Notes: generated from the letters alone by a model not told the origin. Shown: positions 1 through 9,535, counted from the stretch's first letter. The stretch: DNA of 64,000 nt from Chitinophagaceae bacterium (GCA_016721725.1 JADKHN010000006.1:248001-312000); one strand, 5' to 3'. Numbers and translations are program-made.

Positions 1-1
1 C

Positions 2-1213
2 CAGACGGCCTATCTGAAAGCGCATTATCCCAGCGAATACATGGCTGCCGTGCTCAATCACGCCGGCAGCATCGATAAGATCACCTTCTTCATGGAAGAG
101 TGCAAGCGGATGGGACTGAAAGTGCTGGGGCCGGACATCAACGAGAGCCAGAATGGATTTGCCGTGAACCAAAAAGGCGAGATCCGCTTCGGTTTCAGCG
201 GACTCAAAGGCGTGGGCGAGAACGCCATCGAGAATATCATTGAAGAAAGAAAGAAGCACGGGCCTTTCAGTTCGGTCTATGACCTGGCCAAAAGGATCAG
301 TCCTCGTGCCGCCAATAAGAAATCCTGGGAGAGCCTGGCCTATTCGGGCGCATTTGATTGTTTTCCGGATATCACCCGGGCCCAATACTTCTACCAGGCT
401 CCCGGTGATTCACAGGGACTGGAAAAGATCCTCAAATTCGGCAGCATCTTCCAGACCCAGGCCGCCAGCTCCAGCAATACCCTTTTCGGCGACCTGCAGA
501 TGCCCGATATCGTACCGCCCAAGCTTTCAGTCTGTGAACCCTGGCCCCTGGCGGTCCAGCTCGACTATGAGAAGGAAGTGACGGGCATGTATATGAGCGG
601 ACATCCGCTGGACAATTATCGTTTCGAGATGAAGTACTACAATATCTCGCCACTGGCCGATTACAATGAATTCAAGGCGGCGATCACCACCCATGCCAAC
701 CCGGCCAAATCGTTCAGGCTGGCCGGACTGGTCATTGACGCCCAGCACAGGCTCACCAAACAGGGAAAGAATTTCGGGATCCTGACGATCGAGGATTACA
801 GCGGGAAGAGCGAATTCATGCTCTGGAGCGAGGATTACGTCAAATACACCAATTACCTGGAGAAAGGGATGATCGTCATGATCGAAGGATTCTTCCGCCA
901 GCGGTATAACAGCGACAGCTACGATTTCAAGATCAGCAAACTCCACCTGCTGGATACGGTAAAGACCGTCCTGACCAAGCAACTGGTCATTGAAGCCCCG
1001 CCCCAGGCCATCAATGCCGAATTCATCGCTTTTCTGGACAAGAATGTAAGGGCCAATCCCGGCAAATCTTCCCTCAAATTCAATATAAATGACACCCGTA
1101 ACCAGTTCAAAGTAGGCATGTACAGCCTGGAGAACGGGTTTACCATGAATGATGAACTGGCGGTTTTCCTGAACGGGAACCCGGATATAGAGGTGAGTGT
1201 GGTGACGGTTTAG
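2..1213 (+). CDS. dnaE: DNA polymerase III subunit alpha, C-terminal part (partial)
   Basis: The reading frame is already open at base 2, before the first in-frame ATG at 41, so this is the 3' part of a longer gene cut by the window edge. It encodes about 403 residues of the replicative polymerase alpha subunit. The first ~120 residues (YLKAHYPSEYMAAVLNHAG, GFSGLKGVGENAIENII, ending SYSGAFDCF-like) match the fingers and helix-hairpin-helix region of bacterial DnaE. An OB-fold follows at about nt 715-965 (LAGLVIDAQHR, GILTIEDYSGKSEFMLW). The catalytic PHP and palm domains lie outside the window. The tail after the OB-fold is short, typical of DnaE rather than PolC. No interruption is seen. Confidence 0.95.
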   Translation, partial: QTAYLKAHYPSEYMAAVLNHAGSIDKITFFMEECKRMGLKVLGPDINESQNGFAVNQKGEIRFGFSGLKGVGENAIENIIEERKKHGPFSSVYDLAKRISPRAANKKSWESLAYSGAFDCFPDITRAQYFYQAPGDSQGLEKILKFGSIFQTQAASSSNTLFGDLQMPDIVPPKLSVCEPWPLAVQLDYEKEVTGMYMSGHPLDNYRFEMKYYNISPLADYNEFKAAITTHANPAKSFRLAGLVIDAQHRLTKQGKNFGILTIEDYSGKSEFMLWSEDYVKYTNYLEKGMIVMIEGFFRQRYNSDSYDFKISKLHLLDTVKTVLTKQLVIEAPPQAINAEFIAFLDKNVRANPGKSSLKFNINDTRNQFKVGMYSLENGFTMNDELAVFLNGNPDIEVSVVTV

Positions 1214-1215
1214 GG

Positions 1216-1324
1216 GTTGGAAGTTGGAGGTTGAAGGTTGGAAGTTGCCGCCGCGTGAAGTACTGAGCGAAGTCGAAGTATCGCCAGCGACATTAGGATA
1301 AATGTTGGAAGTTGGAGGTTAGAG
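1216..1324. repeat. GTTGGAA-type heptamer repeats and a TGAGC..GTCGAAG element
   Basis: Directly after the dnaE stop, GTTGGAA, GTTGGAG, GTTGAAG and GTTGGAA follow each other at 1216-1243, and three more copies run at 1304-1324. Between them, 1264-1278 reads TGAGCGAAGTCGAAG, which matches the core of a repeat family found at three other places in the window. The 288-base gap between dnaE and trxA holds no credible gene. Confidence 0.75.
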
Positions 1325-1463
1325 TTTGCCTACTGTGAACTGTGAATTTATCCTCCGTAGCTTCAGTGAAGGAGGATCCGGCCAAAATGCCACCCTGGCC
1401 TGCCATTATTATTTAAGCACATCCTGTGTATATGTCATTACAACATATTCCCCGGTTTGGATG

Positions 1464-1471
1464 TAAATTTG
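1464..1471 (+). promoter_or_regulatory. Possible -7 promoter box (TAAATTTG) for the thioredoxin gene
   Basis: TAAATTTG fits the Bacteroidota -7 consensus TAnnTTTG and sits 31 bases before the trxA ATG. I do not see a convincing TTG -33 element at the expected distance, so this is a single-box match only. Confidence 0.4.
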
Positions 1472-1501
1472 CCCTCTCTATAAAAAATTAAACAGAAAAA
1501 T

Positions 1502-1819
1502 ATGGCACACGAATTCACAGATGCGAATTTTAAGACAACGGTTCTTGATTCTGATAAATTATCGGTCATTGATTTTTGGGCGGAATGGTGCGGTCCCTGC
1601 CGTGCGATCGGTCCCGTCATTGAGGAACTGGCCAAGGAATATGATGGCAAGGTGAACATTGGCAAGGTCAATGTTGACCATAATCCCCAGGTTTCCATGA
1701 ACTATGGCATCACCAGCATCCCCGCGATCCTTTTTGTAAAAGGCGGACAGGTTGTGGACAAACTGGTGGGAGCACAACCGAAAGGGAATTTCGTGAAGAA
1801 GATCGAGCAGCACAAGTAA
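1502..1819 (+). CDS. trxA: Thioredoxin
   Basis: A 105-residue single-domain thioredoxin, the normal length for the family. It is a cytoplasmic dithiol reductant for enzymes such as ribonucleotide reductase and methionine sulfoxide reductase. The active site is W29-C30-G-P-C33, and the conserved cis-proline is P74 in TSIPAILF. There is no signal peptide. The ATG at 1502 follows an A-rich leader without a Shine-Dalgarno, which is usual in this phylum. It is followed by a strong hairpin terminator, so it appears monocistronic. The symbol is by family; a genome usually has other thioredoxin paralogues. Confidence 0.95.
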   Translation: MAHEFTDANFKTTVLDSDKLSVIDFWAEWCGPCRAIGPVIEELAKEYDGKVNIGKVNVDHNPQVSMNYGITSIPAILFVKGGQVVDKLVGAQPKGNFVKKIEQHK

Positions 1820-1855
1820 GCGCTGAGTTAAACGATCATACGATTTCGCTTATAT

Positions 1856-1880
1856 AAAAACCCGGCAATGCCGGGTTTTG
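1856..1880 (+). terminator. Rho-independent terminator after trxA
   Basis: CCCGGC-AAT-GCCGGG (1861-1875) is a perfect 6-bp stem flanked by five A and a TTTT run. It can act in both directions and so could also end the minus-strand transporter transcript that stops at 1938. Confidence 0.85.
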
Positions 1881-1937
1881 TATTGTTCATGAATTCAGAT
1901 CCCTCGTTCCTCGGGATGACAAAGGCAGGATACCACC

Positions 1938-3191
1938 CTAATGTGCCACTTGTTCCACCGCCTTCGGGTCGTGTTTATGTTTGAACATGACGGCGAATAA
2001 CACGGCGATGACCAATGCATAACCGGCGAAACTGAGCCAGATATCGTGCCAGTTCTTAACGCCGTCCTTTACAAAATAGGCATCAATAAGCCATCCGCTC
2101 ACAATACTGCCCATATAGGCCCCCACCCCGTTGGTCACCATCATGAAGAGACCCTGTGCGCTGGAACGTATGGAAGCGTCGGTGGTGGTCTCCACAAAGA
2201 GAGATCCCGAGATATTGAAGAAATCGAAGGCCATGCCATAAACGATGCAGGACAGTACGATCATCCAGAGTCCGTCGGCCGGGTTTCCATAAGCGAACAA
2301 TCCAAACCGCAGCACCCAGGCGATCATGGAAAAGAGCATGACCTTTTTGATCCCGAACCGTTTCAGGAAGAACGGTATGGTCAAAATGAAGACCGTTTCG
2401 GAGATCTGCGAGATGGACATGATGATGGTGGAATATTTCACCACCAGGGAATCGGCATATTGGGTCATGGCGCTGAAATCGTTCAGGTAAGAATCTCCGT
2501 ACATATTGGTGAGTTGCAGGGCGGCGCCCAGGAACATCGCAAAGATGAAGAACAGCGCCATCTTATAATTGGCGAAGAGTTTGAATGCCGTGAGTCCGAG
2601 TTGCTCAAGGATAGAGGCGTCCTTGGCAATGGATCTCTGTGGCGGGCATTTCGGCAGGGTGAATGAGTAGATGCCGAGGAAAATGGCCGCGATCCCCCCG
2701 ATGATGAACTGGTTTGCATTGGCCTTGGAACCGGTCAGGTTGGTGGTCCACATGGCTACAATGAAGCCGATGGTACCCCAGACCCGGATCGGCGGAAACA
2801 CTTTCACTACATCGAATTTATTATTCTTCAAAATATTATAGGCGATGGAATTGGACAAGGAGATCGTGGGCATATAACAGATCATGGCCGCGAAGATCAC
2901 GTAGTACAGCGTATCCGGATCATTGACCTTGGGTACATAGAACAGGATGGCGCCATAGGCGATATGAAGCAGTCCGTAAAGTCTCTCAGCATTCAGCCAT
3001 TTATCCGCGATGATCCCCGTCAGGGCTGGCATGAACAGGGAGGAAAGGGCCAGGGTGGAGAATATGGCGCCGAACTGCGCACCCGTCCACCCCTTGGCAT
3101 TGAAACAATAAGTACCGATCGTGATCAGCCAGGCTCCCCAGACAAAGAATTGCAGGAAGCTCATTACGGTAAGACGTAACTTGATACTCAT
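1938..3191 (-). CDS. Nucleoside permease-like MFS transporter
   Basis: A 417-residue, highly hydrophobic inner-membrane protein with about 12 predicted helices. The N-terminal run IKLRLTVMSFLQFFVWGAW followed by ITIGTY is typical of the NupG/XapB nucleoside:H+ symporter family, which imports nucleosides with protons. I start it at the ATG ending at 3191 (MSIKLRL). An upstream in-frame ATG at 3302 would add 37 residues that fit no family N-terminus. The C-terminus is short and charged (KHKHDPKAVEQVAH). It is on the same strand as the amino acid permease upstream but 135 bases away, so co-transcription is uncertain. The exact substrate cannot be read from sequence. Confidence 0.85.
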   Translation of the reverse strand: MSIKLRLTVMSFLQFFVWGAWLITIGTYCFNAKGWTGAQFGAIFSTLALSSLFMPALTGIIADKWLNAERLYGLLHIAYGAILFYVPKVNDPDTLYYVIFAAMICYMPTISLSNSIAYNILKNNKFDVVKVFPPIRVWGTIGFIVAMWTTNLTGSKANANQFIIGGIAAIFLGIYSFTLPKCPPQRSIAKDASILEQLGLTAFKLFANYKMALFFIFAMFLGAALQLTNMYGDSYLNDFSAMTQYADSLVVKYSTIIMSISQISETVFILTIPFFLKRFGIKKVMLFSMIAWVLRFGLFAYGNPADGLWMIVLSCIVYGMAFDFFNISGSLFVETTTDASIRSSAQGLFMMVTNGVGAYMGSIVSGWLIDAYFVKDGVKNWHDIWLSFAGYALVIAVLFAVMFKHKHDPKAVEQVAH

Positions 3192-3326
3192 ATGGCGTTG
3201 GTTTGATTTTGATTGGGAAGATAAACATTTATTCAATAGGAAAAACCAGGAGAAAGCAGTGAAAAGGCTGATGAATTTACCCGGGTGAACAGGGGGAAAC
3301 AACCGCTGTTCCCATGAGATCGAAGA

Positions 3327-4664
3327 TCAATCCATATCGGGGTCCGAAACGGGTGGCCGTTCTTTTTTGAACCGGTCCATCACAAAATAGATGACACAGA
3401 TGATGGCAATGAAGATCAGTGTTGACAGGATCTCCGTTGAACTCAAATGCGACAGCAACCAGATGATGGAAACAACGGCAATGACCGGAAAAACAAGTCC
3501 GCCAGGTACCCGGAAGGTTTTTTCATCAGAGACCTTTTCTTTTTTGAACCGGAATCGGACCATGGCCAGGACCACGGCAAGGTAAATGATCAGGACGGCA
3601 CAACTGGCCAGTACGGCCAATTGCTTGAACCCGCCGGAAACGGAAAAAATGAAGATGAGTATCGCGTAGGTGATCACGGCCATATAAGGTGTGGCATGCC
3701 GGGGATGCACTTTAGCCAGGTACCGGGGAAACAACCCATCCTTCGCACCGGCAAATAAGGTCCTGGGTGAAGAAAGCACATCACTGCTCACGGTACCCAG
3801 GCAGGAGATGGCCGCTGCGATCAACAATAAAGTTACCCCAACCGGACCGACGATCTTTTCTGCAACGGCTGCCAGCGGGGCATCTTTGAATAAGGAGACC
3901 TGGTTGCCCAGGACCCCCTGTGTCACCGTTTGTAACAGAATGTAGATGATGAGTATCGTCCCTCCCCCCAGCAATAATCCAAGTGGCAGAGTCCTCTTCG
4001 GATTTTTTATTTCCCCGCTTGCGCTGATCGAAGTTTCAAAACCGGCAAAGGCGAAGAACAGGATGAGCGTGGCATCCCCGAATGTATCCAGGGAAGGCAG
4101 GTGCTCCCAATGGAGGTTAGCCGCTTTGATATGGCTGAATCCGAAGATGATGATGGCGAAGAGCGGGATCAGTTTCAGGATGGTGATGATCTTTACGAAT
4201 CCCACACTGAGTTTCGCACTCCGGATATTCATTAAGATGATCAGACCGAGGATCAGGGCGAAAAGCAGTCCGCGCATCAGTTGATCCTTGAACAGCGGGA
4301 ATAGTACAGAGAGTGAATCTGCGATTATGTTCATCAAAGCCGCGCTGCTCAATATGCCGTAACCAAATGTGTACAACCAGTTTACGATAAAGCCGGCGAA
4401 AGGGCCGAATGCCGCTTCCACATAGGCATAGGATCCCCCGCTCCCGGTCACCCGGCTGCCAATTTCCATATAACACATCATGATGGAGGCGAGCATAATG
4501 CCGCAGACCAGGTATCCGAGGATCCCCGAAGCTCCCAGCATGGCGCCCACAATACCCGGCAAGGCGAAAATACCCGCCCCGATGGTACAATTCACCAAGG
4601 ACGCGGATAAGCCCGGTATTCCGATCACACGTTTCAATCCTTCATCAGGCGTTTGTAATGACAT
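3327..4664 (-). CDS. APC-family amino acid permease
   Basis: A 445-residue inner-membrane transporter of the amino acid-polyamine-organocation superfamily with about 12 helices. The helix 1 break NCTIGAGIFALPG is the substrate-binding GxG(I/V)F-type motif near residues 26-38. GGSYAYVEAAFGPFAGF (near residues 76-92) is the conserved consensus amphipathic region. FAGFETSISASGEIKNP in the middle is the helix 6 substrate region of this family. The protein probably imports one or a few amino acids with protons; the substrate is not predictable. The C-terminal tail is short and charged. The 173-base gap upstream to the next minus-strand gene leaves room for its own promoter. Confidence 0.9.
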   Translation of the reverse strand: MSLQTPDEGLKRVIGIPGLSASLVNCTIGAGIFALPGIVGAMLGASGILGYLVCGIMLASIMMCYMEIGSRVTGSGGSYAYVEAAFGPFAGFIVNWLYTFGYGILSSAALMNIIADSLSVLFPLFKDQLMRGLLFALILGLIILMNIRSAKLSVGFVKIITILKLIPLFAIIIFGFSHIKAANLHWEHLPSLDTFGDATLILFFAFAGFETSISASGEIKNPKRTLPLGLLLGGGTILIIYILLQTVTQGVLGNQVSLFKDAPLAAVAEKIVGPVGVTLLLIAAAISCLGTVSSDVLSSPRTLFAGAKDGLFPRYLAKVHPRHATPYMAVITYAILIFIFSVSGGFKQLAVLASCAVLIIYLAVVLAMVRFRFKKEKVSDEKTFRVPGGLVFPVIAVVSIIWLLSHLSSTEILSTLIFIAIICVIYFVMDRFKKERPPVSDPDMD

Positions 4665-4837
4665 GGTATGAAATTAGATCAGGAAGATAGAATTAATAAA
4701 TTGAGAAAAGAAGATTTATTCCGATTGCCGGAATCGATGGACGCAGGGATAAAGCTTCATATAAAAGCTGATAGCTCAATGATGATCCGGTGAGAACCGG
4801 TTGTGAAAGAGAAAGGTTAATATGGGTATTGGATGAA

Positions 4838-5275
4838 TTATTTCTGCAGTGGCCCTTCCCACAATACCTGTTCGATCATCCATTGATCATTCTGCCTGGA
4901 TAAAAGGATATAGTCAGTACCCCACCAGGCGGTGACCTTAGCAGCGGCGATGGTATGCTGAATATCCAGCACCTCCACTTTCTTCGGGGCATCGGACTTC
5001 GCGAATTTTTTCTTATCCATCACCTTTTTCGCGTAATCCAGGGCCTGGCGAAAGGTCATATTGCCATCGGGTGCATATTTACCGGTGGTCTTATCTTTCC
5101 AATAACCGAATTTATACAGGGAAGGCATTAAACATTGAACCAGTTTGCTGGTGTCGCCCTCATAAAACCCCTCGATATAGTTGAGGCAGCTCCGGGTCAC
5201 CGCTTCCTTGGCATCCTGTGCAAAAGCCGTGTTTGTCAATAAGATCAACAGTAAAATGGCAGGTACTTTTTTCAT
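4838..5275 (-). CDS. Exported NTF2-like (putative lumazine-binding family) protein
   Basis: A 145-residue protein with a clear signal peptide (MKKVPAILLLILLTNTAFAQ). The mature part has the pattern of the Lumazine_bd_2 / NTF2-like family: AVTRSCLNYIEGFYEGDTSKL near the start, MTFRQALDYAKKV in the middle, and a C-terminal strand pair ending in DQWMIEQVLW. The fold is a cone-shaped barrel that often binds small ligands or forms dimers. The biochemical role is unknown. Processing at AFA-Q suggests a periplasmic location. No operon partner is obvious. Confidence 0.75.
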   Translation of the reverse strand: MKKVPAILLLILLTNTAFAQDAKEAVTRSCLNYIEGFYEGDTSKLVQCLMPSLYKFGYWKDKTTGKYAPDGNMTFRQALDYAKKVMDKKKFAKSDAPKKVEVLDIQHTIAAAKVTAWWGTDYILLSRQNDQWMIEQVLWEGPLQK

Positions 5276-5471
5276 GGCGGTTGATTTACCCGCACAAAGT
5301 ACTCTTGTTGGTTAAACAGGACAAACCGCTCATAAAATACCTGGGCGTATCCTCATTAACTCTGGCTGCTTTTGTAAAAGCCTATGCGGGAAAGTGTATC
5401 AAGCACCCCTGGATCAACACTGATTTTTTAAGAAAGCAATTTCTCAGATTCGATTGCCTCAACCCCCCATT

Positions 5472-5498
5472 CAACTTTCAACTTTCAACTTTCAACTT
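5472..5498. repeat. CAACTTT heptamer tandem repeat
   Basis: CAACTTT is repeated three times and then partly a fourth time (CAACTT), just downstream of the M28 peptidase stop. Its reverse complement AAAGTTG resembles the GTTGGAA heptamers after dnaE. The 232-base gap between the two minus-strand genes holds no other feature I can support. Confidence 0.8.
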
Positions 5499-5507
5499 GC
5501 CTTGTCC

Positions 5508-7148
5508 TCATTTCCTCAACCCCCTGAACTCCGACCCTTCCTTCCATTTCGGCCAGGTTTCGCTATAGGCCAGTTTATGTCCGATCCGGTATAAGATCTT
5601 CAGGTCGTTCACCGCACCTTCCATGGTCCAGGTGGCAGGATCGTATTCATCGCTGGGCTTGTGATAATCGATCTTATAAAAATCATCCTGCAGTTGTTTA
5701 CCGAAGTCCTTTCCCTTCGCGATATTATCAATGCCGTCTTTCACATAAAGCGCCGGTACACCCACTTTGGCGAAATTGATGTGATCGGAACGATAGTAAT
5801 GGCCTGCTTCGGGGTGCTGATCAGCGCCTACATAACGGCCCGCCTGCTCCGCTTCGGTCTTCAGCATGTCTTCCAGGTCCGACTGCCCCGGACCGATCAG
5901 CACGATATCCTTGTTGGCCCCGTATCGAACCAGCATGTCCATATTGATGTTCGCCACGATCTTATTAGCGGGCACCGTCGGATTCTGTGTATAATAGTAG
6001 GACCCTAACAGTCCCTGTTCTTCCGCGGTTACGGCTAAAAAGAGTATGGTGCGTTCAGGCCTGGGATCCTGTTGTTTGAATACCCGGGCCAGTTCCATCA
6101 GTCCAGCCACCCCGCTGGCATTATCGAAGGCCCCGTTATAAATGGTATCCCCGGTGGCGTCGGGCTTGCCTGCGCCCCAATGGTCCCAATGAGCCGTATA
6201 GATGATCGCTTCATCCGGGTGTTTGGTGCCTGTGATCTTTCCGATTACATTGTAGGATTTGTTATAGGATACGGTTACATCAAGGGAAGTGCTGATGCCC
6301 AGATTCAATTCCAATCCTTTGAAGCCTGGCAAATTCGCTTTCATGAGTAAGGTGGAATCATATCCCGCTTCGCGGAATAGTTTATTGGCCGCGCCTTCGG
6401 CGATCCAGCCGATCATATCACTATTGGCCACTTGTTTACCGCGCTCATCGGGTTGAAGCCTTGTGCTGTTAAAATTGGTCATCAACACACTCAATGGATA
6501 ACCCGCTGCAGCCGTATTGTGAATGATGAGACAGCCCTTAGCGCCCTGCCGGGCCGCTTCCTCGAACTTATAGGTCCAGCGGCCGTAATAGGTCATGGCC
6601 CGGCCTTTGAAGAGTGTGGTATCGCCTGACCAAAATCCGGGGTCATTCACCATCACGAGGACCAGTTTACCTTTAACATCCAGTCCGGCATAATCATTCC
6701 AGTTGTATTCAGGGGCTACCACGCCATAACCGGCAAAGACCACGGGGGTATTCTCCAGCCTGATCTCCGGTTCGGTTCGGTTGGTCCAGTTTATATAATC
6801 CTCCCCTGCTTTCAGAGACAGGCTTCCTTTTTTTGACTTGACCTGCATGACCGGTTCGGCCAGGGCCATAATATTGGCCATGGGCACTTCCTGGAGATAG
6901 CTGTTGCCATTGCCGGGTTCCAGTCCCAGGGAAGCATATTGTTGTTGCAGGTATCGTATGGTGCGGGTCTCCCCTTCCGTAAAAGGCTTACGGCCCAGGA
7001 GTGAATCGGCAGCCAGCACGGAAACATATTGTTTGATCGAGTCGGCATTGATCTTATCAGAACCGTCGGCTAGTCGCGCATGATGATCCTTACAGGAGGT
7101 GAAAAGGCCGAGGGCGGTGATTAGGACAAAGGTTTTGTTGGTATTCAT
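5508..7148 (-). CDS. M28-family zinc aminopeptidase, lipoprotein
   Basis: A 546-residue secreted lipoprotein. The start at 7148 (MNTNKTFVLITALGLFTSC) gives a clean lipobox LFTS-C near residue 19; an in-frame ATG nine codons upstream would not. Residues ~135-270 look like a protease-associated (PA) insert (GYGVVAPEYNWNDYAGLDVKGK). The M28 catalytic domain follows with the co-catalytic zinc ligands visible: H320 and D322 in YTAHWDHWG, D342 in GAFDNASGVAG, the base and ligand E376-E377 in TAEEQGLLGS, D404 in NMDM, and a late His in SDHINFAKVGVPALYV. It probably removes N-terminal residues from peptides in the envelope. Exact specificity is unknown. Confidence 0.92.
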   Translation of the reverse strand: MNTNKTFVLITALGLFTSCKDHHARLADGSDKINADSIKQYVSVLAADSLLGRKPFTEGETRTIRYLQQQYASLGLEPGNGNSYLQEVPMANIMALAEPVMQVKSKKGSLSLKAGEDYINWTNRTEPEIRLENTPVVFAGYGVVAPEYNWNDYAGLDVKGKLVLVMVNDPGFWSGDTTLFKGRAMTYYGRWTYKFEEAARQGAKGCLIIHNTAAAGYPLSVLMTNFNSTRLQPDERGKQVANSDMIGWIAEGAANKLFREAGYDSTLLMKANLPGFKGLELNLGISTSLDVTVSYNKSYNVIGKITGTKHPDEAIIYTAHWDHWGAGKPDATGDTIYNGAFDNASGVAGLMELARVFKQQDPRPERTILFLAVTAEEQGLLGSYYYTQNPTVPANKIVANINMDMLVRYGANKDIVLIGPGQSDLEDMLKTEAEQAGRYVGADQHPEAGHYYRSDHINFAKVGVPALYVKDGIDNIAKGKDFGKQLQDDFYKIDYHKPSDEYDPATWTMEGAVNDLKILYRIGHKLAYSETWPKWKEGSEFRGLRK

Positions 7149-7290
7149 GATGTGGCTCTCTGTTTTATTTATCAAATTAGGAATAAAAACCAGTAAATGG
7201 TTATTCCTGCAGGTTTGCAGCTATTTTATTAAACCAAGGAGAGCCAGGGGATTTTGACACTGAGACCGCGAAAGGGGTAGATAAAAAACG

Positions 7291-7815
7291 CTATGGCTTA
7301 CTATAAATATCAATGGTAATATTCGGACCGAGGGATGCCAATACCCAGCTGCAGGAGATGTTAATGCTAACAGGCGAACCGTATTTTTCTTTAGCGGCCT
7401 GGTAAAACCTGGTTTCCCATATCTTATCCTTTTCGGTGGATCTTGACTCGTAACCCGGCCCGAACACTTCCCTGATCATCCCCACCAGGGTCTTATAATA
7501 TTGCTGGTACTCGGCCACCGTACCGGAAAAATAGGAAGGGGTGTACCGGATGGTGAGGGACTGTTCTTTCTCGTCCTCATCTTCACGAAAGAGTACAATC
7601 CCGTTGCCCATATCGAATTTCACGTTGTAAGTATCCGTGAAGTTTTCATCCTGCCTGGTGAGGTTCTTCTTCATATCCGGGAGCCCTTTCTTTATCCGCA
7701 TCAGTTTTTCCTTCACCCCTTTTTCGGAGCCGATCTTCTGGTTAGTCTCCTGTGCTCCGCAGATCCCAGAAACCAGTAACTGGAACAGCAGAAAGAAAGT
7801 TCTGATCATTGCCAT
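7291..7815 (-). CDS. Exported protein of unknown function
   Basis: About 174 residues from the ATG ending at 7815; the next ATG at 7809 gives nearly the same signal peptide (MIRTFFLLFQLLVSGICGAQ). The mature region is charged (EKLMRIKKGLPDMKKNLTRQD) and then predicted strand-rich (GNGIVLFREDEDEKEQSLTIRY, PNITIDIYS at the end). I recognise no family. The upstream ORF extension to 7845 would bury the signal sequence and is unlikely. Probably periplasmic. The neighbours do not suggest a role. Confidence 0.6.
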   Translation of the reverse strand: MAMIRTFFLLFQLLVSGICGAQETNQKIGSEKGVKEKLMRIKKGLPDMKKNLTRQDENFTDTYNVKFDMGNGIVLFREDEDEKEQSLTIRYTPSYFSGTVAEYQQYYKTLVGMIREVFGPGYESRSTEKDKIWETRFYQAAKEKYGSPVSINISCSWVLASLGPNITIDIYSKP

Positions 7816-7879
7816 ATGGTTTAAAACTGAACTCAAAATAATCATAGCCGGTGTACGGTCAAAAATTATTCAAACCCGG

Positions 7880-8095
7880 TTACCGGATCTTTTTCCCGCT
7901 GCGGTCAAAGCCTTCATATAATTCCAGGATCTTAAGCTCGGGTCCTCCGGGCTTTTCCGCTTTGATCAGGTGCGATATACTGGCCCTGGCCCAATCTTCA
8001 ATAGAATTAAAATCACCGACCGGTTCTTTTGTCCGGTAATTGGTAGATCCTTTTTCCGTTACGATCGTGTAAGTATAAGTTGGAAACGTTGGCAT
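7880..8095 (-). CDS. Small protein of unknown function (71 aa)
   Basis: A 71-residue, soluble-looking protein (MPTFPTYTYTIVTEKGSTNY...) with no signal peptide or membrane segment. The sequence has two predicted N-terminal strands, an amphipathic helix (SIEDWARASISHLIKAEK), and a C-terminal strand with a basic tail (KILELYEGFDRSGKKIR). The composition looks coding rather than random, and no better ORF overlaps it. I do not recognise the family. Confidence 0.55.
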   Translation of the reverse strand: MPTFPTYTYTIVTEKGSTNYRTKEPVGDFNSIEDWARASISHLIKAEKPGGPELKILELYEGFDRSGKKIR

Positions 8096-8216
8096 GGTTT
8101 GATATATTAAATTAATAATTAAGTCACAACCCTTTCAATGGGTTGCCGGAAATAAATATATGTAAAAAATGAAAGCCGTTGATCAATCCGGTGAATTTAA
8201 AGGATCAAATCCCTCT

Positions 8217-8858
8217 TCAGGAATAAATGGCGATGACCCAGGTTAGGATAAAAAGCGCAGCCCCCGTCAGACTGATGAAATGAACCTTGCGAAGCGTCAC
8301 CCAGTCATAAACAAAAAGGAAGATAAAGAAGAGTCCCCAGATGAGCTTGACGATCACATCATAGATGATATCCTCACTGAAGATTTTATTGAGGTAGAAA
8401 TGATCAATGGCCCTGTCCAGGATGGGGCCCAGCATGAAGAGCGTGGCGATATACATGAAGCGTTTATGAAGGATGGGCTTCTTCCGGTTCCTATATCCAA
8501 GCCATACCCAGATGCCGAACAGGGGCATAAAGATCCGGTTGGATTTCACATAATAAGGCATGGCATCCCATCCTTTATAGACGACCACGAAAATATACAC
8601 TGTAGTGAGGAATACACCGGCCGCAGCGACCATCCCCGCGATGCCCAGTTTCATATGAGCCTTGATATTGCCTTTCCGGATGAAATTGGCCTGGATCACC
8701 AGGATGATGACCCAGGCAAAACAGAATAAACCGTGTATGATGAATTTAGGATCGCTGTTGCTTTTCTGTCCCACATCGGTGAACAGGTTATCGGAAAAGC
8801 CGATGATGGAGAAGATGAGTATGGCAATGCTGGCAACCTGGAAAAAGTATTTTTTCAT
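8217..8858 (-). CDS. Inner-membrane protein, about six helices, function unknown
   Basis: A 213-residue integral membrane protein with about six hydrophobic segments: residues 7-21, 43-60, 74-94, 106-120, 135-150 and 170-212. Conserved-looking polar positions include HGLFCFAW and a KRFMYIATLFMLGP segment. This pattern of four to six helices with histidines resembles small uncharacterised Bacteroidota membrane proteins of the DUF2306 type, but I cannot confirm the family. Its start is the ATG ending at 8858. It is followed closely on the same strand by small genes, with no clear operon logic. Confidence 0.65.
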   Translation of the reverse strand: MKKYFFQVASIAILIFSIIGFSDNLFTDVGQKSNSDPKFIIHGLFCFAWVIILVIQANFIRKGNIKAHMKLGIAGMVAAAGVFLTTVYIFVVVYKGWDAMPYYVKSNRIFMPLFGIWVWLGYRNRKKPILHKRFMYIATLFMLGPILDRAIDHFYLNKIFSEDIIYDVIVKLIWGLFFIFLFVYDWVTLRKVHFISLTGAALFILTWVIAIYS

Positions 8859-8901
8859 GAAGGCAGTTTTAGAAGATCCATTTCGACGGGGAGGGATTTT
8901 T

Positions 8902-9252
8902 TTATTTTCTCAATATCTTATCCATGGCCTTTCCTTTGGCCAGTTCATCGATCAGCTTATCCAGGTAACGGATCTTTTGGATGAGCTTGTCATCGATCTC
9001 CTCCACCCGGTATCCGCAGATCAGGCCGGTGATCATTGACACATTCGGATGGAGTTCGGGCGCCTCGGCGAAAAATGTTTCAAAATCGGTTTTCCGATCG
9101 ATCTGTTGTTGCAAGGTTTTTTTGTTATACCCCGTTAACCAGGTAATAATGGTGTCCACTTCTTCCTTTGTACGTCCCTTTGCCTCGGCTTTTTTTATGT
9201 ACAGTGGATAGACACTGGCAAAGACCAATCGGTATATCCTGTTTTTGTCCAT
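8902..9252 (-). CDS. DUF2200 family protein
   Basis: A 116-residue cytoplasmic protein that matches the DUF2200 family over its full length. Visible signatures are [35 protein letters not shown] and [16 protein letters not shown]. Family members are short alpha-helical proteins of unknown biochemical role, usually encoded alone. The C-terminus is lysine-rich and helical. The start at 9252 gives the family-typical N-terminus [11 protein letters not shown]. The gene sits 43 bases from the membrane-protein gene downstream. Confidence 0.85.
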   Translation of the reverse strand: MDKNRIYRLVFASVYPLYIKKAEAKGRTKEEVDTIITWLTGYNKKTLQQQIDRKTDFETFFAEAPELHPNVSMITGLICGYRVEEIDDKLIQKIRYLDKLIDELAKGKAMDKILRK

Positions 9253-9360
9253 ATGCGTTATTAAGGTTTGATAAATTTAAATCATACGAAACAATCAGTT
9301 ACAATAAATTTTCCGCCACCACAGGTGTTCCGATCATCTTCCGCAAGCTGGGAGTGCCGC

Positions 9361-9390
9361 CGTCTGGCTTGCCTACCGGACAGGCAGACG
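9361..9390. repeat. Imperfect palindrome CGTCTGG...CAGACG
   Basis: CGTCTGGCTTGCC (9361-9373) faces GGACAGGCAGACG (9378-9390) as an imperfect hairpin. It lies inside a wider inverted repeat, GGTGTTCCG (9324-9332) and CGGAACACC (9431-9439). The 298-base gap between the DUF2200 gene and mqnE contains this structure and the mqnE promoter box, and no gene. Confidence 0.6.
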
Positions 9391-9535
9391 GGGGCGTTCG
9401 TAAGTCGAAGATATTGGAGATTTGAAGAGCGGAACACCGAAAGCGGCGTAAATGATTAATTATTGAATTAACTAAAAACTGATAAAAATCCTTCCCATGC
9501 CTCACTCAAATCATCCCAATACCCCCGAACAGTCC

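Noticed and set aside
527..982. 151-residue minus-strand ORF inside dnaE
   Set aside because: It is a frame shadow of the dnaE C-terminal domain; the plus-strand protein is clearly conserved.
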